From positions 291,791 through 355,790 of the forward strand of contig CAWIAN010000008.1 in assembly GCA_963834135.1 (NCBI GenBank): 64,000 nt of DNA. Reading direction: 5' to 3'. Below the pieces are notes generated by a model, which ran no database searches, was not told the DNA's origin, and saw only the letters and a program-made list of their open reading frames with translations. The stretch comes from Bog-257 sp963834135. Its GTDB lineage: Bacteria; Acidobacteriota; Terriglobia; Terriglobales; Acidobacteriaceae. This document shows, piece by piece, positions 17,966 through 24,641 of the stretch (positions are counted from its first letter, which is position 1; every line of letters starts with the position of its first letter). Made by a program: the position numbers and the translations under genes.

Positions 17966-18565
17966 TTAGCGAGAGCCTGCAGCGATCGGTACCGCGGCTG
18001 CGGCGACTTTTCTGAGGCCAAATTCGGCGGACTCGAAACGATTACCGCAGACGCACACCAGGGATTCAGGCAGACGCTCACCGCACTCGCACATGTAGCC
18101 GATTTGTCGACCGGGATTGCCAACGACGAGACCGTAAGAGGGAACGTCACGAATCACCACTGTGCCGGCTCCCACAAAGGCGTATCGGCCAAGCGTCACG
18201 CCGCAGACGATGGTGGCGTTGGCGCCGATAGTGGCTCCTTCCTGAATATGTGTCGGCACGAACTGGTCGTGGCCTTTCTTCACTTCAGCCCGCGGATTCA
18301 AATCGTTGGTGAAGACAGCATTCGGTCCGACAAAGACGTGATTTCCGAGCGTGACACCATCCCAGATAGCGACGCCGTTCTTGATGGTGACGCCGTCCCC
18401 AATGACGACATTCGATTCCACGAAGGAGTGATCGCATATGTTGCAGTTGCGGCCGATCCTGGCTCCCTGCATGACGTGCGCAAAGGCCCACACCCGCGTG
18501 CCTTCGCCGATAGATTCGGTTTCAACTAAAGCTTGAGGATGTACAAAATAAGAGCTTGATTTCAT
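17966..18565 (-). CDS. WbpD/WlbB-like hexapeptide-repeat sugar N-acetyltransferase
   Basis: The 199-residue protein has left-handed beta-helix hexapeptide repeats ([LIV]-G-x4) from about residue 15 to 150, including ARIGRNCNICDHSFVE, VAIWDGVTLGNHVFVGPNAVFTND and GATIGANATIVCGVTLG. These match the WbpD/WlbB group that acetylates the 3-amino group of UDP-GlcNAc3NA with acetyl-CoA. The C terminus adds two CxCG-type pairs (MCECGERL, CVCGNRF), a small zinc-ribbon-like tail common in this subfamily. Matching WbpB-like and WbpE-like enzymes are encoded at 29.4-31.8 kb on the other strand, so the three could make one diacetamido sugar acid although they are unlinked. Confidence 0.85.
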   Translation of the reverse strand: MKSSSYFVHPQALVETESIGEGTRVWAFAHVMQGARIGRNCNICDHSFVESNVVIGDGVTIKNGVAIWDGVTLGNHVFVGPNAVFTNDLNPRAEVKKGHDQFVPTHIQEGATIGANATIVCGVTLGRYAFVGAGTVVIRDVPSYGLVVGNPGRQIGYMCECGERLPESLVCVCGNRFESAEFGLRKVAAAAVPIAAGSR

Positions 18566-18670
18566 AGGATTTCCTTGGACATCGTCAAAGATTGAAGACT
18601 CATTTTATGCGCCCAGCAACACCTGGAATTTGGCAACGCTGGAACGGATCTGGCTGAGAGTTGTGATGGC

Positions 18671-18703
18671 CCGGTGCTCAAACGGGAGGGGAAGGAGCAC
18701 CGG
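18671..18703. repeat. Perfect inverted repeat between regulator and acetyltransferase
   Basis: CCGGTGCTC at 18671-18679 and GAGCACCGG at 18695-18703 form a 9-bp perfect stem with a 15-base purine-rich loop. It lies 20 bases past the stop of the minus-strand regulator and upstream of the acetyltransferase. There is no U tract on either strand, so it could be a transcript-end hairpin or an operator. Confidence 0.4.
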
Positions 18704-18723
18704 ATGCCTTAATCAGGTAGTCG

Positions 18724-19773
18724 TCAGTCGCCGGAGGCGGCACGCAATTTTTCGCGACTCAATAATCGCGGCGCGTGTTTGGTTCTGCCCCGGACTGCTA
18801 GAGTATCGGGCGTATTCAGGCACTCCGACGCCATCATCTCGGCCTGTAACAATTGTTCCATCGTGAGGCGCTTGGCCAGCGCCTTGTATCCGGTGCCGAT
18901 AGCTTCTGACGCCGCCGAATACCACATGTACGCCTGCATCGAGCTTTCGGGATCGCGCTGGGATCCGTAATACTGAGCTAATGCGAGCTGCGCCAGGAGA
19001 ACTCCCCGCCTGGCCGCATTCTGGCAGGCGATCAGGGCGCCCTCATCCTGAAGAATGTCGTAAGGCTTTTCATTCAGGAAATAATGAGACGGAGGTTGGG
19101 CGTGCCGCTCCTGGCTGAGGGTCATGAACAGGAGTTCAACCCGGCTCGATACCCCCAACTTGTCGAAGATGCGGAAAAGGCAATTCTTGATGGTGTGCTG
19201 GCTAAGCTTCAGACGCTCGGCGATCTCGCGATTCGAAAGCCCTTGCGCTACGCCGCGAACCACCTCGGTCTCCCGCTTCGAAAGCAGGTTCAGGCCTTTG
19301 GCATCGACTGCTCGGATGTTATGGGACGAAGCCAATGCTTCGACTAGCGTGGAAATCTGTTCGCAATTGGCCCAGATCTGGCCTTCGAAAACTTTGCGCA
19401 GGCACTTGCCCAAGGTTTCTATCGAATCGTTTTTGCTGAAGATACCGCGTGCGCCGGAACGAAATGCTTCCAGGATCATCTCCCCCTGGGAGGTATCCAG
19501 CAGCATCACGGCCCGGAGGTCGGGGTGAAGGCTTCGTAAGCCGCGCAGGATTTCAAAGCCGCGACCCGGTTTCTCATCCAGGTTGCAACTGATGACGAGG
19601 ACGTCGCTGTCGTTGAAATCGATGCCTGAGGTCAACCCATCGGAGCCACACAATAACGTCGTGACTTCCAGGTCGCCATTACGTTTTAAAGCATCTGCAA
19701 GAAGTTCGGTATGCACCCGAGTGTCATCTGCAACGAGGACACGAATCGGTACCGAATCGGACTGGTGGCGCAT
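18724..19773 (-). CDS. NarL/FixJ-type regulator with atypical receiver and SEL1-like C terminus
   Basis: The 349-residue protein has a receiver-like domain (about 10-125), a LuxR-type helix-turn-helix (about 165-225, LSKRETEVVRGVAQGLSNREIAERL, then HTIKNCLFRIFDKLGV) and a C-terminal helical extension (about 250-325, AARRGVLLAQLALAQYYG, AYMWYSAASEA) that looks like SEL1/TPR repeats. The acidic pair VADD and the Lys in FSKND are kept, but the position of the phospho-acceptor Asp in strand 3 (DVLVISCNLD) appears to be Ser. It probably does not work by ordinary phosphorylation. It is divergent from the EPS operon and is a likely regulator of it. Confidence 0.85.
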   Translation of the reverse strand: MRHQSDSVPIRVLVADDTRVHTELLADALKRNGDLEVTTLLCGSDGLTSGIDFNDSDVLVISCNLDEKPGRGFEILRGLRSLHPDLRAVMLLDTSQGEMILEAFRSGARGIFSKNDSIETLGKCLRKVFEGQIWANCEQISTLVEALASSHNIRAVDAKGLNLLSKRETEVVRGVAQGLSNREIAERLKLSQHTIKNCLFRIFDKLGVSSRVELLFMTLSQERHAQPPSHYFLNEKPYDILQDEGALIACQNAARRGVLLAQLALAQYYGSQRDPESSMQAYMWYSAASEAIGTGYKALAKRLTMEQLLQAEMMASECLNTPDTLAVRGRTKHAPRLLSREKLRAASGD

Positions 19774-20158
19774 GTCGTGCTCCAGACGAAGTTTTGGAAC
19801 AACTTTTGAGAAAACTTAAATTGTTTGACATACCCCCGGCGTGGTGAGGGTTTTCAAGCAAAGTTAGTAAGGGGCCAGAGTCTTCTCGATGCTGCAGAGC
19901 GTATATCACTCTTCCGGTATATTCAAGACTACGATGGTGTTGCTCTCTGCACACATCTGGTGTGGTATGCAGCACGCACGTAGGTGTTGACTTCTACCGC
20001 TATACTTTCCTGTGAACCGCCCCTGGGTATCCGTTTGACGTAAGAGAAGCGATTTCGTCACGGGCAAATATCTCAGTCACTTAGAGGGCAAACTTGTCTG
20101 ATCTCCGCCGCCCATTCTCTGAAAGCAAACAACCAAAGCGCCCTGTCGAGGCCGTGGA

Positions 20159-20187
20159 CGGGATAGGAGAAGATCGTCTCTAGTCCG
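20159..20187 (+). ncRNA. Leader hairpin A of the EPS operon
   Basis: Bases 20159-20170 pair with 20177-20187 (closing C-G, then GG/CC, one G-U, one mismatch, TAG/CTA, one bulged G and AGA/TCT) around the hexaloop AGATCG. It lies about 280 bases before the first gene and immediately upstream of a three-way-junction fold. Seen by eye only; no energy calculation was made. Confidence 0.45.
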
Positions 20188-20198
20188 AACAGCTTCGC

Positions 20199-20265
20199 GG
20201 TCGGAGACGGTTACCTCTGCGAGAGGGGAGTAGACCGTCGCGGAGGATGTGTGCCTCTTGCGACC
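20199..20265 (+). ncRNA. Candidate structured leader RNA (three-way junction) of the EPS operon
   Basis: A compact fold can be drawn. P1 pairs GGTCG (20199-20203) with CGACC (20261-20265). P2 pairs GACGGT (20206-20211) with ACCGTC (20234-20239) and contains an inner stem CCTCT/AGAGG (20214-20218/20222-20226) with a three-base loop. P3 (20241-20260) pairs GGAGG with CCTCT around ATGTGTG, with C41-G60 closing over one bulge. The 3' strand of P1 is followed by TTTT, as in an attenuator. It precedes a gene for a NusG-like antiterminator, so a role in transcription read-through is an attractive inference. I do not recognise a known riboswitch class. Confidence 0.5.
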
Positions 20266-20344
20266 TTTTAAAAACCCACTTAGATTGCTGCTACGTCATC
20301 AACTCAAAACCCTTGCCAGGTAGTAACCGTCGGACTCAAAAAAC

Positions 20345-20368
20345 CCGCTTCGGCAGTGTTGTAAGCGG
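20345..20368 (+). promoter_or_regulatory. Leader hairpin upstream of the NusG-like gene
   Basis: CCGCTT at 20345-20350 is perfectly complementary to AAGCGG at 20363-20368, with a 12-base loop. It belongs to the run of hairpins in the untranslated leader. Confidence 0.35.
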
Positions 20369-20423
20369 CTCATAGTGCAGTACAGGTTCGGATCGCAAGC
20401 GCCGGCCTGCAAGGTAAGGCTTT

Positions 20424-20450
20424 CACAATTGCGGCCAAGATCGCAATGTG
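20424..20450 (+). promoter_or_regulatory. Hairpin adjoining the ribosome binding site of the NusG-like gene
   Basis: CACAATTGCG (20424-20433) pairs with CGCAATGTG (20442-20450) with a single bulged A and an 8-base loop (GCCAAGAT). The stem ends 4 bases before the purine-rich GAGAGGG at 20454-20460 and 17 bases before the ATG at 20468. It is placed either to regulate translation or to serve as an RNA contact for the encoded NusG-like protein; both are inference. Confidence 0.5.
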
Positions 20451-20467
20451 ACTGAGAGGGCGAAGCT

Positions 20468-21031
20468 ATGTCTACCACTACTGCGAACGTGAATCTTCTG
20501 GAAGGTCCGGCCTTCGCTGCGATTACGGATTCGGCGGCCGAGACTTGGTTTGCAGTTCATACTTACGCGAAACATGAAAAAGTAGTGGCCCAGGAAACTC
20601 GTGACTTAGGCATCACGACGTTTCTCCCCACTATCAAGCAGGTGCGGCAGTGGTCGGATCGGCGCAAGGTTATTGAGTCTCCGTTGTTCAGTTGCTACGT
20701 CTTCGTCAAAATTGTTCCCGACAATCGCGAGCGTCTCAAGGTACTCCGGGTGAACGGAGTGATACGGTTCATCGGACCCCACGGAATGGGCGTGCCGATA
20801 CCTGACGAGCAGATCGACGCGGTTCGGCTTCTGACCGAAGAGCAGCTGCCAATGTGCTCTCATCCATTCCTCAAGATCGGCCAGCGTGTACGCGTTCGCT
20901 CCGGCGCCTTGGCTGGCGTCGAAGGTATCCTTACGGGTCGCAGCGGCGAGCGAACCCTGGTGGTTTCGCTGGACGCAATTCAGCGCTCCTTGAGCCTCCG
21001 TATTGAAGGTTACGACGTTGAACCAGTCTAG
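20468..21031 (+). CDS. Specialised NusG paralogue (UpxY/LoaP/RfaH-like transcription antiterminator)
   Basis: The 187-residue protein has an N-terminal NGN domain (about 27-125; TWFAVHTYAKHEKVV, then SPLFSCYVFVKI and VNGVIRFIG) and a C-terminal KOW domain (about 138-185; IGQRVRVRSGALAGVEGIL). Family members bind RNA polymerase and promote transcription through long polysaccharide operons. Its place as first gene of a >40-kb EPS locus, behind a hairpin-rich leader, is exactly where UpxY/LoaP-type proteins are found. The housekeeping NusG is normally beside secE and rplK, which are absent here. The next gene starts 32 bases downstream. Confidence 0.9.
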   Translation: MSTTTANVNLLEGPAFAAITDSAAETWFAVHTYAKHEKVVAQETRDLGITTFLPTIKQVRQWSDRRKVIESPLFSCYVFVKIVPDNRERLKVLRVNGVIRFIGPHGMGVPIPDEQIDAVRLLTEEQLPMCSHPFLKIGQRVRVRSGALAGVEGILTGRSGERTLVVSLDAIQRSLSLRIEGYDVEPV

Positions 21032-21063
21032 CTTTTAGTTCTTGCTTTTTACCCTCCTTCCCC

Positions 21064-22590
21064 ATGCGTGGAACCCTTACAGTAGTGCCGAAAAATGCGG
21101 CAGCTTCCGTACGGCTGCTGCTCATTACTCGTGAATCCGCCGTATTGTCGATGCTCTGGTCCATCGGTGAAGCCAGGAAGTGGCACCTGGAGAGCGCGAC
21201 GAACGGTTGGGGAGCGATGGAACGGGTGCAGTCGGGCGTAACCCCAGACCTGCTGATCCTTGACTTGCCGCGCGCTGATGGAGACGGTTTGCACTTCCTG
21301 CGCTGGCTCCGCCGGCTTCGACCCGAACTCCCCATCCTCGTGTTGTGCGATGGGGAGGACGCTCCCACGCAACAGGAAGCAGTTCGCCTGGGTGCAAGAG
21401 AATGCCTGGCGCGACCGGTGGAGAGCGGAATCTTGCAGCAGACCATTAACCAGCTGCTTTCGGCCTGCGATGGCGAGGGTGGGGTCAGCATAAGCAGCGA
21501 GGACGTGGAGCATGTGGACGGAGAGGTTGCCTTTGTGGGCGCCAGTCCTACCATGCGTAAACTGCGGGCGCAGATTGAGTCGTTGAGCGAAACCGACAAC
21601 GCCGTTCTGATCACCGGCGAGACGGGTAGCGGCAAAGATACGGTCGCACGCCTGATCCACCAGCTCTCCATACGTTCAGGATTTCAGTTTGCCAAGGTAA
21701 ATTGCGCGGCTTTGCCCAGCGATCTGCTGGAGGTCGAACTCTTTGGATATGACCGCAAGGGAAGCGGACTGTCGCAGTTGAAGACAGGCAAACTTGAGCT
21801 GTGCGACAAGGGAACAATTCTTCTCGACGAAGTCACCGAGATGCCTTTGGGCCTGCAGAGGAAGCTGGTCGAGCTCATGCAGACCAAGCGGTTTACCCGT
21901 CCGGGAAGCGGGACTTCGGTCTCCGTCAATGTCCGAGTTCTGACGGCCAGTACCAACAACCTTGAACCCGCAATCTCCGATAACAAGCTTCGGGAAGACT
22001 TGCTGTACCGCCTGAGCGCTTATACCGTCCACGTTCCTCCGCTCAGAGAACGCCGGGAAGAAGTTCCATTGCTGCTGCACTTCTTCATGCGACAGCTTTC
22101 GAAGCAATACACCTTGTCGCCACGGGTATTCTCCCCGGTTGTTCTGGAAGCCTGCCAGGCTCACTCCTGGCCCGGCAACTTGCGGGAGATGGAAAACTTC
22201 GTGAAGCGCTATCTGCTAGTGGGTGGAAAAGAATTGCCGTTCGGGAGCGACTCCGGAATCAGGGCCGCACTGAATAGCGAAACCCAGGTTCGCCAACGGG
22301 TCGTTCCGGCACCGATTGCGCCGGCCAACGGTACTTCGGGTTCGGATTCCCTGAAAGCTCTAGTTCAGAACGTCAAGCTAGAAGCGGAGAAAAATGCGAT
22401 TGCTGCTGCGTTAGAGAGGACCGGCTGGAACCGCAAGGCTGCAGCGCGTTTGTTAAAGGTCAGCTATCGAACGTTGCTCTACAAGATTGAGCAGTACCAG
22501 ATGAGGGCGCCCGATGCCTCTCTCATACAAAACGGCCCGGGAGTCAGGACAAATGGTAACGGCTTCAATGGCAGCGGGCACCTTCGGTAA
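21064..22590 (+). CDS. NtrC-like AAA+ regulator lacking the GAFTGA loop
   Basis: The 508-residue protein has a receiver-like domain (about 15-130), an AAA+ domain (about 157-395) and a Fis-type helix-turn-helix (about 455-490, ALERTGWNRKAAARLLKVSYRTLLYKI in two pieces). Walker A is TGETGSGKD, Walker B GTILLDEV, and the arginine-finger region LREDLLYRL is present. The sigma-54-contacting GAFTGA loop, expected after ELFG, is replaced by a GSGLSQLKTG sequence. The receiver keeps Asp in LLILDLPRAD but lacks the usual acidic pair (ITRES) and has Arg in place of Lys (LARPVE). It may act as a sigma-54-independent regulator of the EPS locus. Confidence 0.88.
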   Translation: MRGTLTVVPKNAAASVRLLLITRESAVLSMLWSIGEARKWHLESATNGWGAMERVQSGVTPDLLILDLPRADGDGLHFLRWLRRLRPELPILVLCDGEDAPTQQEAVRLGARECLARPVESGILQQTINQLLSACDGEGGVSISSEDVEHVDGEVAFVGASPTMRKLRAQIESLSETDNAVLITGETGSGKDTVARLIHQLSIRSGFQFAKVNCAALPSDLLEVELFGYDRKGSGLSQLKTGKLELCDKGTILLDEVTEMPLGLQRKLVELMQTKRFTRPGSGTSVSVNVRVLTASTNNLEPAISDNKLREDLLYRLSAYTVHVPPLRERREEVPLLLHFFMRQLSKQYTLSPRVFSPVVLEACQAHSWPGNLREMENFVKRYLLVGGKELPFGSDSGIRAALNSETQVRQRVVPAPIAPANGTSGSDSLKALVQNVKLEAEKNAIAAALERTGWNRKAAARLLKVSYRTLLYKIEQYQMRAPDASLIQNGPGVRTNGNGFNGSGHLR

Positions 22591-22632
22591 ATCGTCATCG
22601 GGGGTTGGTGGTCAATCGCGAGGAGTTCAACT

Positions 22633-23304
22633 ATGGAAACGATGGTCAATGCGATGAAACGTCACGTCGTGGCTTATGGGCTGCTGGGTTTGCTGCTGGC
22701 CGGAAGTGCATGGGCTCAAACGCAAGTCGCCAGCGATTCGAGTTCGCGCGATCTGGTGCCGACTGACGTCTCATCGACCGCCAAGCCGGCGAGTGCGTCC
22801 ACTCCCGTGCCGCACGATAAGGATTTTGTAATTGGCAATGGCGATGTGCTGAACATCAACGTCTGGAAGCAGCCGGATCTGTCGCGGGCGGTTCCCGTGC
22901 GCTCCGACGGCAAGGTTTCATTGCCTCTAATCGGAGAGGTCGTGGCGGCCGGGCAGACTCCGGCCAAGCTGGAAGAGCAGTTGACCGCCATGTTCAAGCC
23001 GTATCTGGCCGAGCCGGAAGTTACGGTAATCGTCGAGCAGATCAACAGCCAGAAGTTCAACATTCTGGGCCGGGTAGCAAAGCCGGGCTCGTATCCGCTG
23101 ACGAATCCAACTACGGTCCTCGACGCAATCGCTCTGGCGGGTGGTTGCCGTGACTTCGCGAAACAGAAATCGATTTACATCCTGCGCCGCCATCCCGACG
23201 GGTCGGAAACGCGCATGCCCTTCAACTACCAGGATGTGATCAAGGGCAAGAACACTGCCCAAAACATAGATCTGCAGCCGCGTGACACCGTCGTCGTACC
23301 GTGA
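22633..23304 (+). CDS. Wza-like polysaccharide export protein
   Basis: The 223-residue secreted protein has a signal peptide (VVAYGLLGLLLAGSAWAQ) without a lipobox Cys. It then has a polysaccharide-export (PES) domain (about 60-140, FVIGNGDVLNINVWKQPDL, VRSDGKVSLPLIGEV) and one SLBB domain (about 143-215, NILGRVAKPGSYPL, TVLDAIALAGG). It would form the periplasmic/outer-membrane exit ring for the EPS. The stop overlaps the next gene's GTG by four bases, so the two are translationally coupled. Confidence 0.92.
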   Translation: METMVNAMKRHVVAYGLLGLLLAGSAWAQTQVASDSSSRDLVPTDVSSTAKPASASTPVPHDKDFVIGNGDVLNINVWKQPDLSRAVPVRSDGKVSLPLIGEVVAAGQTPAKLEEQLTAMFKPYLAEPEVTVIVEQINSQKFNILGRVAKPGSYPLTNPTTVLDAIALAGGCRDFAKQKSIYILRRHPDGSETRMPFNYQDVIKGKNTAQNIDLQPRDTVVVP

Positions 23305-24641
23305 GAATGAATATGCTGGCGCGAATCTGTCTCGCTGTTTGTCTGCTGGTCTGTCTTCCGGCATGGAGTCAGGAGACGACCGCCACGGGAACGGATAACG
23401 GATCGGATGATCAGTCACAGCTCTCGGTGCCCCCGCCCGTTAGCGGCCAGGCCTACGACAGCAGCTTTGAGGGCGCGGAGGAATCGAATTATCTTCGCGG
23501 CGGAATTACCTTCACCAGCGCCTATTCCAGCAATGTGTACTTGAGCAGTACGCCCGTCGGCGACATGAGCTATTCCGTATGGCCGACAATCTCTCTGGAT
23601 AAAACGACTTACCGTACCCATTTTACGGTGAACTACGCACCCGGCTTCACCATGTATCAGAGGACAAACTCGCTGAACCAAGCGGATCAAAATTTTGCCG
23701 CCGACCTGCAGTATCGGTTAAGTCCTAATCTGACTGCTAGCGTTACGGAAAGCTTTCAGAAAATGTCCAACGTTTTCAACCAGCCGAATCCGCTGGCGAC
23801 CACATCGGTTTCAGGTGGGGTACCGGTGTCCACTGTTGCCGTCGTTTCGCCGCTAGCCGAGATGATGACGAATTCGAGTGCTGCTCAACTCACATATCAG
23901 ATGGGCGCTGACAGCATGATTGGTGGAAGTGGAAACTACAATACGTTGACCTACCCAAACCCAGAGCAGGCAACCGGCTTGTATAACTCCCGCTCCGCGG
24001 GTGGTTCATTCTTCTACTCGACGCGCATTCACGACAGGAACGCGCTCGGAGTGACCTACCAGTATCAGAATTACCTGTCTTTCCAGGCGAGTCTGCCAAG
24101 CACCGAAAGCAGAATTCAGACTGTCTTTCTTTTTTATACGTTCTACTTAAATCCAAACTGGTCAGTTTCTGTGTCGGGCGGACCCCAGCACTATAGCTCG
24201 ACCCAAGGCCTTCTTCCCACAGCGGCCGCATGGCAACCGCTAGTCATGGTCAGCATGAACTGGCGAAATGAGCGTAATAGCTTTGCCGGCAGTTACTCGC
24301 ACACCGTGAGCGGCGGCGGCGGCCTAAGCGGCACTTTCAGCCTGAATGACGTGGCAGCCACGTTCAATCGCCAAATGAGTAGGAACTGGAAGGCTGGGGC
24401 TTCGGCGTCTTATGCGAATTATCAAAGTCTGACTCCATTGTTTCTCTTTGCCACCACAAACGGGCACTCGTTCGTGGGCACTGTGTCGCTGCAGCGTACC
24501 TTCAAGAGCTACATGGGCATTCAGTTTGGATATAGCTGGACGCAGCAGAATTACTTGAACACACTGAATCCGACGAGTAATCCGAATATGAACCGGGTCT
24601 TCGTGTCTCTCAACTTTACCTTCGCGAAGCCTCTTCAATGA
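23301..24641 (+). CDS. Outer-membrane beta-barrel protein of the EPS system
   Basis: The 446-residue protein has a signal peptide (MLARICLAVCLLVCLPAWSQ) and then about 16-18 amphipathic beta strands with aromatic girdles, for example TFTSAYSSNVYLSS, TVNYAPGF, GVTYQYQNYL and the final strand FVSLNFTFAKPL. The last residues match an outer-membrane insertion pattern though they end in Gln. Similar barrel proteins sit between the export protein and the Wzz-like gene in XrtA/PEP-CTERM-type EPS loci. It probably forms or lines the outer-membrane exit. GTG 23301 overlaps the preceding stop; ATG 23307 is an alternative start. The 3' end overlaps the next ATG. Confidence 0.78.
   Translation: MRMNMLARICLAVCLLVCLPAWSQETTATGTDNGSDDQSQLSVPPPVSGQAYDSSFEGAEESNYLRGGITFTSAYSSNVYLSSTPVGDMSYSVWPTISLDKTTYRTHFTVNYAPGFTMYQRTNSLNQADQNFAADLQYRLSPNLTASVTESFQKMSNVFNQPNPLATTSVSGGVPVSTVAVVSPLAEMMTNSSAAQLTYQMGADSMIGGSGNYNTLTYPNPEQATGLYNSRSAGGSFFYSTRIHDRNALGVTYQYQNYLSFQASLPSTESRIQTVFLFYTFYLNPNWSVSVSGGPQHYSSTQGLLPTAAAWQPLVMVSMNWRNERNSFAGSYSHTVSGGGGLSGTFSLNDVAATFNRQMSRNWKAGASASYANYQSLTPLFLFATTNGHSFVGTVSLQRTFKSYMGIQFGYSWTQQNYLNTLNPTSNPNMNRVFVSLNFTFAKPLQ

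Noticed and set aside
19921..20010. Possible promoter hexamers (GG/GC sigma-54-like pairs near 19934-19950; TATACT at 20001-20006)
   Set aside because: GG-GC spacings are not the required 10 bases and TATACT lacks a -35 at 16-18 bases, so no promoter is claimed.
20062..20093. GGGCAAA repeated twice (20062-20068, 20086-20092), recalling part of the cyclic-di-GMP-I riboswitch core
   Set aside because: The remaining conserved core (GNRA loop and its receptor, CGCAAAGCC-like segment) is not present at the right distances.
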